Source: DASYVD01 sp050693035 (GTDB lineage: Bacteria; Actinomycetota; UBA4738; CALAEC01). From it: a DNA stretch of 17,303 nt. This document shows positions 6,304 to 13,029 of the stretch, piece by piece. The translations under genes and the position numbers were made by a program. Below the pieces are notes generated by a model, which saw nothing but the letters and a program-made list of their open reading frames with translations, searched no databases and was not told where the DNA came from. The stretch spans positions 1-17,303 of the forward strand of contig JBOGWB010000063.1 of NCBI GenBank assembly GCA_050693035.1, read 5' to 3'. Positions within the stretch are counted from its first letter, which is position 1, and the number at the start of each line of letters is the position of its first letter.

Positions 6304-6330
6304 GGAAGAGGCCCCTGCGGGACCTCTTCC
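6304..6330 (-). terminator. Strong hairpin downstream of the candidate RNA domain
   Basis: GGAAGAGG (6304-6311) pairs perfectly with CCTCTTCC (6323-6330), and inside it CCC pairs with GGG around a TGC loop. On the minus strand it is followed by TGTGCTTTC, a poor U-tract. It may end the L,D-transpeptidase transcript or be part of an RNA fold. Confidence 0.45.
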
Positions 6331-6396
6331 GCCAAAAAGCGTACTCCGAAGTTGCCGCCCGGGTTTCCCCTTCTGGCCTCTCCGGAGTACTCGACT

Positions 6397-6425
6397 ATCG
6401 TACCGCGCCCTCGCCGCGCGCGCAA
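6397..6425 (-). promoter_or_regulatory. Sigma70-like promoter in the gene-free stretch
   Basis: On the minus strand TTGCGC (6425-6420) is followed after exactly 17 bases by TACGAT (6402-6397). Transcription would start near 6391-6390, where an 8-base RNA stem begins. The next gene in this direction is DUF3499, about 260 bases further. Confidence 0.5.
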
Positions 6426-6433
6426 GCGTCCCA

Positions 6434-6455
6434 GGCGGTTCTTGGGCGGTTCTTG
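6434..6455. repeat. Perfect 11-base tandem repeat upstream of the promoter (candidate activator site)
   Basis: GGCGGTTCTTG occurs twice back to back (6434-6444 and 6445-6455), equivalent to GTTCTTG-N4-GTTCTTG. It ends 8 bases before the -35 box of the promoter on the minus strand. Seven-base half sites at 11-base spacing are typical of OmpR/PhoB-family response regulators. Confidence 0.6.
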
Positions 6456-6517
6456 TCGCACTTTCCCGGCCGGGGGCGGACGCGCCCGCTCTGTGCGCTC
6501 CGGCCGGAGGGGCGGGG

Positions 6518-7591
6518 CTACCAGTAGACGTAGGCAGGGGTTCCCACGGGGACGATGGAGAACAGCTCCTCCACGTCGTCGAGGTACATCCGGACGCACC
6601 CGTGGGAGGCGTACGTGCCGATCGAGCTGGACGAGTAGGTTCCGTGGATCCGGATCCCCGGGGCGTCGAGGTACAGGGCGTGCGTGCCCAGGGGATTCCC
6701 CGGGCCCGGGCCGATGACCTTGGGCATGTCCGCGCCCCACCCCTCCGGATCGGGGTTGACCCAGGTGGGATTCTCCGCCTTGCCCACGACCTCCCAGTTG
6801 CCCTGGGGGGTGGGGTACGCGGGCTGTCCCGCCGCCACGGGATAGGTCTTGACCAGCTTGACGCCCTCGTAGAGGGACAGCTTGAGCTCCGACAGGCGGA
6901 CCACGATCGTGTAGCCGAGGTCGCCCACCCCCACGGCGGGCTTCAGGGAACGGACGGCGAACTTGACGATCTCGCTGTCTCGCCGGTCCAGGGCCTCCAT
7001 CAGGATCCGCCGGGCCTTCCGAACCGACAGTTCGTGACCGGTCTTGGGCTTCCGCAGGCGGAGCTTTCCGTCCTCGAACGTCACCTCCGCGTTGCTCGGA
7101 TCGACGTTGACGGCGCGGGCCACCGAAGCCAGGAACCTCTTCACGCCCTTCTTCGAGTGCGTGTACTCGAGGTCGTGAGCCTGGCGGAGGGGCCGATCGA
7201 GCAACCGATGGAACACCCGAACCGGCCAGGAAAGGGATCCCTCGATCCCCAGGGCCCGGTCCACCTTCGCTTCCACGTCGGCGGTCGTGCCGAGCTCCGC
7301 CGGCGTGACGTGCCAGGTCTCCTTGCGGGCCCGGACTTCGACCTCCTGGTCGAGGTACTGGGAGGAGGCCGCGGCCTGCACCGCCGCGATGGCCTCGGAC
7401 CGGGTCATCCCTGCGATGTTGACTCCGGCCACCTCCACGCCCGGGAGAGCACGGCCCGCCATGGCCTGGTCGTACCGGTACGCCGCGTAGGCGGAGCCGC
7501 CTCCGAGGATCAGGAGGGCCAGGACGACGACCATCGCCACACGGATGCTTCCCCGTGTCCTCGATGCGGCGTGACGTCTCGACCTGCTCAT
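6518..7591 (-). CDS. Membrane-anchored L,D-transpeptidase (YkuD domain)
   Basis: A cell-wall enzyme that forms 3-3 cross-links between peptidoglycan stems, or attaches proteins to them, at the outer face of the membrane. Residues 1-16 are basic and residues 17-38 form a membrane helix (signal anchor). Residues from about 45 to 220 contain segments like LPGVEVAGVNIAGMTRSEAI, typical of the peptidoglycan-binding domain found before YkuD or VanW domains. The YkuD domain spans about 226-357: GDLGYTIVVRLSELKLSLYE, then IHGT (His316) and SHGCVRM (His330, Cys332, Arg334). Cys332 is the predicted nucleophile and all catalytic residues are intact. The ATG at 7591 has a good site (TGAGGA). It starts 27 bases after the DUF5719-like gene and is probably the last gene of the glycosyltransferase operon. 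Confidence 0.95.
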   Translation of the reverse strand: MSRSRRHAASRTRGSIRVAMVVVLALLILGGGSAYAAYRYDQAMAGRALPGVEVAGVNIAGMTRSEAIAAVQAAASSQYLDQEVEVRARKETWHVTPAELGTTADVEAKVDRALGIEGSLSWPVRVFHRLLDRPLRQAHDLEYTHSKKGVKRFLASVARAVNVDPSNAEVTFEDGKLRLRKPKTGHELSVRKARRILMEALDRRDSEIVKFAVRSLKPAVGVGDLGYTIVVRLSELKLSLYEGVKLVKTYPVAAGQPAYPTPQGNWEVVGKAENPTWVNPDPEGWGADMPKVIGPGPGNPLGTHALYLDAPGIRIHGTYSSSSIGTYASHGCVRMYLDDVEELFSIVPVGTPAYVYW

Positions 7592-7618
7592 CGCGTGATC
7601 CTCATGATACGGCGTTCC

Positions 7619-8992
7619 TCATCTGCTCAGAAGACCCGGCAGCGGAATCCCCGCGGAAACCGCGTACCCTTCCGAAGAGATAGACTCCTGCGCCGGCACC
7701 AGCGTTCCATCCATCACTTCGACAACTGCGGCCACCGGCCTGAGCCCCGCGATCGAAGACAGGTCCACCACCAGGATGCGGCCCGGTTCGAGGGTCACGT
7801 CCTGGAGCGAGGGCGCGTCCACCGGCCCCGTGTCCGACAGGAGCGTCACCCGGGCCCTGGCCGTGCGGCCTCCCGGGTTGACCAGGAGCAACCGAGCGCC
7901 CGCTCCTCCCGGCCTCGACGCTGGCAGGGCCAGCCACCGCGTCGCCGACGGGACCGCCCCAGCGGTCAGGGCGCCGTCGCCGGCGTCGGTCGAGCCGGTC
8001 CGGCGTGAGGCGACGAAGGGCTTCGCCCCAGCCGCTTCGACCACCAGGCCGGCCTGATCCACCTCCAGCTCGAACTTCTCCGCGAAGCCTCCGGCCACCG
8101 AGGCCTCGTCGAGGACCGGACCTTGCCCGTCCACGCGCTGAGCCCGCACCCGGAACGGGGCCTCCTCGCGCCCGGGGACGAAGACCTGAAGATCCGTCAT
8201 TCCGTCGTCGGCGATCCCCGGGAGCACCCAGGCTCGGGCCGGGGCCGGGACGCCGATCGCCGCCCGTACCCCCTCGGTCGAGATCCCCACGGCCCCGGCC
8301 ACGACCCGACCCAGCGTGGCCCGGACCGAGGCGGCCACGGCACCCTCACCGAGGGCGAACCGGTTGAGATCGATCGATGCGGAACGCCTCGGCGGGAGCA
8401 CCAGACCCCGCAGGGCGCCCGGGCGGACCAGCCGGCGGGCCGCAGCGAGGGAAACGTCCACGGTTGCCGCGGTGGAGAAGGGGTTCATGATCACCAGACG
8501 GGCCCGCTGTCCGCGGATGGTCGTTCCCCCCGGAATGAGCCACTCACGGGAGGCCGCTGCCGCGCAGGGGTCCGCCGCCACGCCAGCTCGATCGGGCAGC
8601 GTGATCACCATCCCCGCCCCGATGGGGGCGCCGAAGAACTCCACCGTCGAAGCCGCCGGCGCCCGATCGGCGGGGACCTCGACGTAGGCCACTGTCTCCG
8701 GTGCGACCTCGGCGGGCGTCTCCACCCTGCCGCCCGCCACGCCCACGGTGCTCACCCGAAGCGCAGCGGTCCGGTCGGAGGGGTTGGCGACGGCGATCCA
8801 CGCGCGCCAGCCCTCGCCTCCCCCGTGGGGGCAGAACCACGAGCCCGACAGGTCCGCCGTCGCGGGAGGCTCGGCTCCCGAGGATGTGGCCCCCTCCGCC
8901 GGCTCCGCCGGGCCCACCAGACGATCCAACGCCACCAGGCCCGCGGACAGGAGCACCGCCAGGGAGAGGGCGACCGCGATCCGGAACCTCAC
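7619..8992 (-). CDS. DUF5719-like exported protein (457 aa)
   Basis: A 457-residue protein with an N-terminal membrane helix (RFRIAVALSLAVLLSAGLVA, residues 2-21) and then a long extracytoplasmic part made of repeated beta domains rich in Val, Ala and Gly. Examples are WFCPHGGGEGWRAWIAVANP near residue 52 and repeated phrases such as RLVIMNPFSTAATVDVSL and RLLLVNPGGRTARARVTLLS, which are related to each other and suggest two or three copies of an Ig-like fold. This agrees with the actinobacterial family DUF5719, whose members are encoded next to a large GT2 near whiB. The function is unknown; an envelope glycan or surface role is inferred from context. The GTG start at 8992 overlaps the glycosyltransferase stop by four bases (GTGA), which fixes the start and implies translational coupling. 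Confidence 0.85.
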   Translation of the reverse strand: MRFRIAVALSLAVLLSAGLVALDRLVGPAEPAEGATSSGAEPPATADLSGSWFCPHGGGEGWRAWIAVANPSDRTAALRVSTVGVAGGRVETPAEVAPETVAYVEVPADRAPAASTVEFFGAPIGAGMVITLPDRAGVAADPCAAAASREWLIPGGTTIRGQRARLVIMNPFSTAATVDVSLAAARRLVRPGALRGLVLPPRRSASIDLNRFALGEGAVAASVRATLGRVVAGAVGISTEGVRAAIGVPAPARAWVLPGIADDGMTDLQVFVPGREEAPFRVRAQRVDGQGPVLDEASVAGGFAEKFELEVDQAGLVVEAAGAKPFVASRRTGSTDAGDGALTAGAVPSATRWLALPASRPGGAGARLLLVNPGGRTARARVTLLSDTGPVDAPSLQDVTLEPGRILVVDLSSIAGLRPVAAVVEVMDGTLVPAQESISSEGYAVSAGIPLPGLLSR

Positions 8993-11900
8993 GGCGCCGC
9001 CTGCACGGGCTGGCGCGCGGGACGTTCCGGTTCCGCGGGGCCCGGCGGAGCCGGCGCCGGCCTGCCCGTGGTCCGGATGCGCGTGATCCACAGGGCCAGG
9101 GCCCACAGGACGCCGAGGACCGCGATCTCGAGCGCCCGGATCCAACCATCCTGGTATTCGACCCTCACCAGATCGGCGGGGAACGTGGTCCGGAACCCCT
9201 GGGCCCATCCGAAGGCCGGGAAGGCGGGCGCGACCTGGCCGTCCGCCGAGAGCCTCCAGCGCGAGTCGAATGGGGTGGAGAAGAGGACCGCCCCGGACCC
9301 TTCCAGCGAAACCGGCCCCTGCCACGCGCCCTCGTCAGGGGCCAGGACGGCTCGCTCGGCCCGGACCACCTCCGCCAGCGCCTGCGCCTCAGTGGACTCG
9401 ACCGCCCGGGCCGCCTCGGGACCGACCCCCACCGCCAGGGGGAGCGGCCGCCCCACCTCGTAGATCGACAGACCCCCGGCGGTCTGGATGAGATCCATGT
9501 CCGTCTGCTGCACCAGTTGGGCCTGGGCCCCGGGAGGAAGGTCCCCGGCGCCGGCAACCACGAACCGGATTCCGAACGGCGAGAGGAGCGCGCCGCCGTG
9601 TCGCACCCGGCCGTCCAGCACGGCGATGAGCGCGCGCTCCAGGGCCGGGTACGCCGGGCCGTCGGGGGGCAATCCCAGTTCCAGCACGGTGTTCCCAGCC
9701 CGGGCGGTCACCCCGTACCGAAGAGAGCCCTCCTCGCCCACCACCACGCCATCCGGGGCACCTCCGGGGGGCGGGAAGGGGTCGAGCCCGGGATGACCCA
9801 GCCACAGGACCCGGAACGGCGGCCCATCCGCGGTGGCCACGACCGGCCAGGCTGGGGGGATGCGCCCCCTTCCGACCGCCCAGGCGCCCCGCGCCGCGTC
9901 CGCGGATTGGCCCAGCAACCCGAGGCCCACCACCGCGGTGAGGGCTCCCACGGCGACCTGGCGGTATCCGAACGCCTCCTTGGACAGACCGAGGAGGAGG
10001 GCCCGAACCCCCAGTCCCACCAGCAGGCTCATCGCCGCGGCAGCGACTCCCAGAAAGGCCAGAGGGTTGGCCACGGTGTCGGGTAGGCGCCCCGCCGCGG
10101 CCAGCCACGCCAGGGGGAGCGCTGCCGCCACGGTGAGTGCGGCCCGCCATGCCCACCGCCGGTCGTCCGCCAGCGGGAACGACACCACCGCCGCCACCGG
10201 GAGGAACAGCGCGGTGAGGAACCCGCCGGGAGCGGCGCCGGGAGCGAGCCGAAGCACCGCTCCTGCATCGGCGGCGCCGGCCGCCCCCACCGCTGCCCCT
10301 CCACCGGCGTCCATCAGCTCGAGGACGAACGGGAAGACCAGAGCGGCTCCAGCGAACGCGCCCAGGACCACCAGCCCGACGCCGCGGGGAACGGCCCGCC
10401 ATCTCCCCGGCGCCAGGAAGGTCACGCCGAGCACGAGGGTTCCTCCCACCCACACGGCCGGGTAGAAGGACGCCGCCACGGCGAGGCCCATCCCCGTGCC
10501 CACCATCCACCGACGGGACCGGACCCGGCGGGCGGCCTCGAACGCCTCCCCCACCCGTACCAGCAACCAGGGCGCCGCGACCAGGAATGCTCCCGCGGAC
10601 AGGCTTCCCTCAGATGCGGCCCACAGCACCGGGGCGGAGAGGGCGAAGCAGGCCGCGGCGACGACCGCGGGCGCCGGTTGCCTGGTCCGGCGAAGGACGG
10701 CGCGGTAGCAGGATGCCCCCGCCAGAACGGGGATCGCCGCGACCAGCAGCCGAGCAAGGACACGGGCGTCTCCGAGGGTCAGGTACCCGAGGACAGAGAG
10801 GGGAACGAGCGCGGGACTCGGCCCGCCCGGACCGCCGAGGGTCGTGGTCCGCCAACCGTCGGCGAACGCCGAGAGGAGCTCCCCCGGCCGCTCGGGGAAC
10901 ACCGGCAGGACGCCGCCCTCGACGGGCCCCGCGAAGAGGACCTCACGGAACGACACCACCGAGAGGAACGCCGCCGCCACCGAAGCGAGGGCGACGGGAT
11001 GCTCCAGAGCCATCCGCGCCAGGCGGCGGCCGAGGGTCGTGGAGACGAGCTCCTCGTCGGGCTCCATGTGGCCCACGCCACCGGCGATGGGGGCGGTCGC
11101 CTGGAGGAACCACCGACGCAGACGGGCTCCGGCCGGGACCATGAGCCGAACGACCTCCCGATCGGAGACCGTCCGCACGGCCTGGGCGCGAGCCCGGCGA
11201 CGGATCGTCCCCATGAAGTGGAGGGCGTTCCACCCCCACGCCATGACCACGTGTCCCGCGGCGGCGAACCTCCGGGTGGCCAGGAGCGTGGCCACCCTGG
11301 CCAGGCCAACCGCGACGGAGACGGGAAGGATCCACAGGAGCGAAAGGAAGCCGTAGTTCTTGAGCACGGCGGCGAGCGCGGCCCGTTCGGCATGGAAGCG
11401 AACGCGCTCGGGGCTCGAGCCTGGGCGCTCGGCTCGCGACCCCGCCCCGCGATGGAGCACGTTCGCCCGCGGCTGGACGAGCACCCGGAACCCGGCGAGT
11501 CGAGCCCGCCAGCAGAAGTCGAGGTCGGCGTGAGCCGGGCCAAGCCGCCCGTCGGGAGGCCCCACTCGGGTCCACACGTCCCGAGACACGAGCATCGCGG
11601 CCGAGGTCACGAACATCACTTCGCGATGGCCATCGTGTTGTCCCTGATCGATCTCGCCCTCCTCGAGGGGGGAGTGCGGATAGCCGAATCGGTCGATGGC
11701 CATCCCGACCTCGCGCAGCATCCTCGGCTCGTCCCAGTCGAGCACCTTGGGGCCAACGACTCCCACGCCGGGCGCGGACCGTGCCGCCTCGATCAGCTGG
11801 GCCACGGCATCCGGAGCGAGCGCCGTATCGTCGTGCAGGAAGAGGACGTAATCGGCCTTCCTCGCCACCGGGGCGTCCAGGCCCCGCGCGAGGGCGGCCG

Positions 11901-12114
11901 GGAATCCCTCGTTGCGCTCCAGCCGGATCACCCGATCCGCGGTAAGCGCGGAGACCAACATGTCGGCCGAGCCGTCGGTGGACGCGTTGTCCACGGCGAC
12001 CACGCCAAGCCGGGGATGGGTCTGCCGGGCCAAGGAGGCCAGTGACCGCGCGAGCCAGGCGGCCCCGTCCTTGACCACGAGGATGACCAGGACGCTGGGG
12101 GTAGCGTTCTCCAT
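8989..12114 (-). CDS. Large membrane GT2-family glycosyltransferase (1041 aa)
   Basis: The N-terminal ~230 residues form a GT-A family 2 glycosyltransferase domain. It opens with SVLVILVVKDGAAWLARSLA, then VVAVDNASTDGS (38-49) for nucleotide-sugar binding, the metal-binding HDD (94-96), and AHADLDFCWRARLAGFRV in the acceptor region. From about residue 265 there are many hydrophobic helices, roughly a dozen by eye, and then a large soluble part (about 760-980). It closes with a last helix (EIAVLGVLWALALWITRI) and a Pro/Glu-rich tail. The design suggests a membrane enzyme that transfers sugar on the cytoplasmic side and exposes a large domain outside. The donor and acceptor are unknown; GDP-mannose would fit with manB nearby. 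There is no ribosome-binding site before the ATG. It is followed by the DUF5719-like gene and the L,D-transpeptidase. The translated sequence is continuous without frameshift. Confidence 0.93.
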   Translation of the reverse strand: MENATPSVLVILVVKDGAAWLARSLASLARQTHPRLGVVAVDNASTDGSADMLVSALTADRVIRLERNEGFPAALARGLDAPVARKADYVLFLHDDTALAPDAVAQLIEAARSAPGVGVVGPKVLDWDEPRMLREVGMAIDRFGYPHSPLEEGEIDQGQHDGHREVMFVTSAAMLVSRDVWTRVGPPDGRLGPAHADLDFCWRARLAGFRVLVQPRANVLHRGAGSRAERPGSSPERVRFHAERAALAAVLKNYGFLSLLWILPVSVAVGLARVATLLATRRFAAAGHVVMAWGWNALHFMGTIRRRARAQAVRTVSDREVVRLMVPAGARLRRWFLQATAPIAGGVGHMEPDEELVSTTLGRRLARMALEHPVALASVAAAFLSVVSFREVLFAGPVEGGVLPVFPERPGELLSAFADGWRTTTLGGPGGPSPALVPLSVLGYLTLGDARVLARLLVAAIPVLAGASCYRAVLRRTRQPAPAVVAAACFALSAPVLWAASEGSLSAGAFLVAAPWLLVRVGEAFEAARRVRSRRWMVGTGMGLAVAASFYPAVWVGGTLVLGVTFLAPGRWRAVPRGVGLVVLGAFAGAALVFPFVLELMDAGGGAAVGAAGAADAGAVLRLAPGAAPGGFLTALFLPVAAVVSFPLADDRRWAWRAALTVAAALPLAWLAAAGRLPDTVANPLAFLGVAAAAMSLLVGLGVRALLLGLSKEAFGYRQVAVGALTAVVGLGLLGQSADAARGAWAVGRGRIPPAWPVVATADGPPFRVLWLGHPGLDPFPPPGGAPDGVVVGEEGSLRYGVTARAGNTVLELGLPPDGPAYPALERALIAVLDGRVRHGGALLSPFGIRFVVAGAGDLPPGAQAQLVQQTDMDLIQTAGGLSIYEVGRPLPLAVGVGPEAARAVESTEAQALAEVVRAERAVLAPDEGAWQGPVSLEGSGAVLFSTPFDSRWRLSADGQVAPAFPAFGWAQGFRTTFPADLVRVEYQDGWIRALEIAVLGVLWALALWITRIRTTGRPAPAPPGPAEPERPARQPVQAAP

Positions 12115-12165
12115 GTCGATGAGGGGCGCCCGGAGAGCGGGGAGGCGTGCCCACCCCGCCGAGGC

Positions 12166-12180
12166 GCCCGCGCAGCGGGC
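12166..12180 (-). repeat. GC hairpin at the 5' end of the glycosyltransferase leader
   Basis: GCCCGC (12166-12171) pairs with GCGGGC (12175-12180) around a 3-base loop. It begins within two or three bases of the predicted transcription start and could stabilise the mRNA or influence its translation. Confidence 0.4.
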
Positions 12181-12188
12181 CGCCGGGG

Positions 12189-12217
12189 AGCATATCGCGC
12201 GGGCGTGGCTGGTGAAA
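12189..12217 (-). promoter_or_regulatory. Probable promoter of the glycosyltransferase operon
   Basis: On the minus strand TTTCAC (12217-12212) is followed after exactly 17 bases by TATGCT (12194-12189), the same -10 hexamer as the DUF3499 promoter. The leader would be about 68 bases, starting with a short GC hairpin. Confidence 0.55.
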
Positions 12218-12227
12218 CCTCGGAAGG

Positions 12228-12257
12228 CGGAAGGGGGGCACGCTGGCCCCCCTTCCG
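12228..12257. terminator. Strong hairpin after the histone-like gene
   Basis: An 11-base perfect stem (12228-12238 with 12247-12257), core GGAAGGGGGG against CCCCCCTTCC, with an 8-base loop. It begins 21 bases after the histone-like stop codon. The tract after it on the minus strand is only mildly T-rich (CCTTCCGAGGTTTC). It most likely ends the whiB-histone transcript just before the next promoter. Confidence 0.7.
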
Positions 12258-12278
12258 AGAACGGTGGTGACGACCTCC

Positions 12279-12641
12279 CTAGCTCTTCCTTCTTCTTCTT
12301 CGAGTGGTCGTCCGCTTGGCCGTCGACCGACGGGTGGTGGACTTCCGGGCGGCAGGCTTGCGCGCCGCCGAAGTCTTCTTCCTAGCCGTCGACCTTCGAG
12401 CCGTCTTGCGGGCGGTCGTCTTGCGACGCGACGTCTTGCGCGCCGTTGTCTTCTTCCGCGCGGTCGTCTTCCTGGCTGTGGTCTTCTTCCTGGCGGAGGT
12501 CTTCCTCCTGGCCGTGGTCCTCTTCCTGGCCGGGGCCCTCTTCGCCGTCGTCCGCTTACGCGCGGTCGTCTTCCTGGCGCCCGACGTCCTCTTCCTTGCC
12601 GACGTCTTCTTGGCGGCAGACTTCTTACGCGCTGGTGGCAT
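12279..12641 (-). CDS. Histone H1-like, extremely basic repeat protein (120 aa)
   Basis: A 120-residue protein made of only eight amino acid types. My count gives 24 Lys, 31 Arg, 22 Ala, 27 Thr, 10 Ser, 4 Pro, 1 Gly and 1 Met, and no acidic, aromatic or branched hydrophobic residue. It is built from variants of a five- to six-residue unit such as TTARK or KTTARK, and ends in RRRRRKS. It resembles the basic tails of eukaryotic H1, chlamydial Hc1/Hc2 and actinobacterial HupB-type proteins, but with no folded HU domain. I infer non-specific DNA or RNA binding and compaction in the nucleoid. The ATG at 12641 follows a near-perfect anti-16S sequence. It begins 21 bases after whiB. The repetitive composition could in principle be a shadow, but the ribosome site and length argue against that. 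Confidence 0.85.
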   Translation of the reverse strand: MPPARKKSAAKKTSARKRTSGARKTTARKRTTAKRAPARKRTTARRKTSARKKTTARKTTARKKTTARKTSRRKTTARKTARRSTARKKTSAARKPAARKSTTRRSTAKRTTTRRRRRKS

Positions 12642-12644
12642 CCT

Positions 12645-12655
12645 TCACCTCCTTT
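12645..12655 (-). promoter_or_regulatory. Very strong ribosome-binding site for the histone-like gene
   Basis: On the minus strand AAAGGAGGTGA ends 3 bases before the ATG. It matches almost the whole anti-Shine-Dalgarno end of 16S rRNA, the best such site in the window, and predicts high translation of the basic protein. Confidence 0.85.
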
Positions 12656-12662
12656 CCAGCCG

Positions 12663-12890
12663 TCAGGACGCCATGCGCTTCAGGCGTCGTCTCTCCCGCT
12701 CGCTCATGCCTCCCCACACGCCGTATCGCTCGTCCCGGCGCAGCGCGTAGTTGAGGCACTCGATCTTCACCTCGCAGTCGGCGCAGATGCGTTTCGCCTC
12801 GCGCGAGGATCCACCCTTTTCGGGGAAGAACACTTCCGGATCGAATTCCCGGCACCTTGCTCTCTCCTGCCATGGCATGTAGTGGTGCAC
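12663..12890 (-). CDS. whiB: WhiB-family iron-sulfur transcriptional regulator (WhiB2-like)
   Basis: A 75-residue Wbl protein. It has the four cluster-binding cysteines (13, 36, 39, 45; spacing C-x22-C-x2-C-x5-C), the GVWGG turn (57-61) and a basic tail SERERRRLKRMAS. Wbl proteins bind a [4Fe-4S] cluster, contact the sigma factor of RNA polymerase and control division, sporulation or redox responses. The segment YALRRDERYGVWGGMSERER and the position near fbiA and manB resemble WhiB2/WhiB of mycobacteria and streptomycetes. The start is probably the GTG at 12890, four bases after GGGAGG. An ATG at 12878 is too far from that site, and an ATG at 12974 gives an N-terminal extension without one. 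The protein is shorter than typical WhiB2 (about 90 residues) at the N-terminus. The histone-like gene follows 21 bases later. Confidence 0.93.
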   Translation of the reverse strand: MHHYMPWQERARCREFDPEVFFPEKGGSSREAKRICADCEVKIECLNYALRRDERYGVWGGMSERERRRLKRMAS

Positions 12891-12919
12891 GGCACCTCCC
12901 CCAAAATCACAACTGTGTA

Positions 12920-12949
12920 ATTCTGGAACGGATGCCGTACCTTTGTCCA
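12920..12949 (-). promoter_or_regulatory. Possible whiB promoter
   Basis: On the minus strand TGGACA (12949-12944) is followed after 18 bases by CAGAAT (12925-12920), with an A-rich run of eight (12971-12964) upstream that could act as an UP element. The leader would be about 23 bases and would include the ribosome site GGGAGG (12900-12895). Confidence 0.4.
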
Positions 12950-13029
12950 GTCTCGATGATGACTTTTTTTTCAAGCGAAATCGAGCGTTGTGGAAAACTT
13001 TTTTCGCGGCGTATCGCCGAGTCGCGCCG

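Larger units (their letters stand above)
6260..6391 (-). ncRNA. Candidate structured RNA or mRNA leader of unknown class
   Basis: Starting at the predicted transcription start (about 6391), an 8-base stem (6390-6383 with 6348-6341) closes a domain of about 50 bases containing GAAACCCGGGCGGCAAC. A run of five U residues follows, then the hairpin at 6330-6304 and the smaller one at 6292-6277. I compared it by eye with the consensus features I know of SAM, glycine, cobalamin, TPP and c-di-AMP riboswitches, SRP RNA and RNase P RNA, and found no match. It could be an independent small RNA, a leader of DUF3499, or 3' sequence of the L,D-transpeptidase operon. The 3' end is a guess. Confidence 0.35.
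6168..6517. other. Gene-free stretch with promoter-like, repeat and hairpin signals
   Basis: No protein-coding frame with convincing composition is visible between the L,D-transpeptidase stop and the DUF3499 promoter. The stretch holds, on the minus strand in order: a tandem 11-base repeat, a sigma70-like promoter, an 8-base stem closing a domain of about 50 bases, a strong 8-base stem with further inner pairs, and a small GGACC/GGTCC stem. Each is listed separately. Confidence 0.6.

Noticed and set aside
6133..6517. A c-di-AMP (ydaO) riboswitch, suggested by the nearby cell-wall gene
   Set aside because: The cell-wall gene is upstream rather than downstream in the direction of transcription, and the conserved ydaO core sequences are not visible.
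10678..12045. A 455-residue plus-strand open frame opposite the glycosyltransferase
   Set aside because: The minus-strand frame has GT2 motifs and membrane helices; the plus-strand frame has only low-complexity Arg/Gly/Glu-rich sequence.
12304..12750. A plus-strand open frame opposite the histone-like gene with a striking Val/Leu/Phe/Ala repeat that looks like a membrane protein
   Set aside because: It is the reverse reading of the Lys/Arg/Thr/Ala codon repeats. It has no ribosome site, while the minus-strand gene has a near-perfect one.
12986..12998. DnaA-box-like TTTTCCACA near the whiB promoter, as a sign of a replication origin
   Set aside because: It is a single imperfect box with no cluster, no dnaA or dnaN nearby and no AT-rich unwinding region of useful length.
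12964..13020. T-runs and a 5-base GC stem after fbiC, as a terminator
   Set aside because: On the minus strand the bases after the stem are A-rich rather than T-rich, so the usual intrinsic terminator order is not met; the A-run may instead help the whiB promoter.
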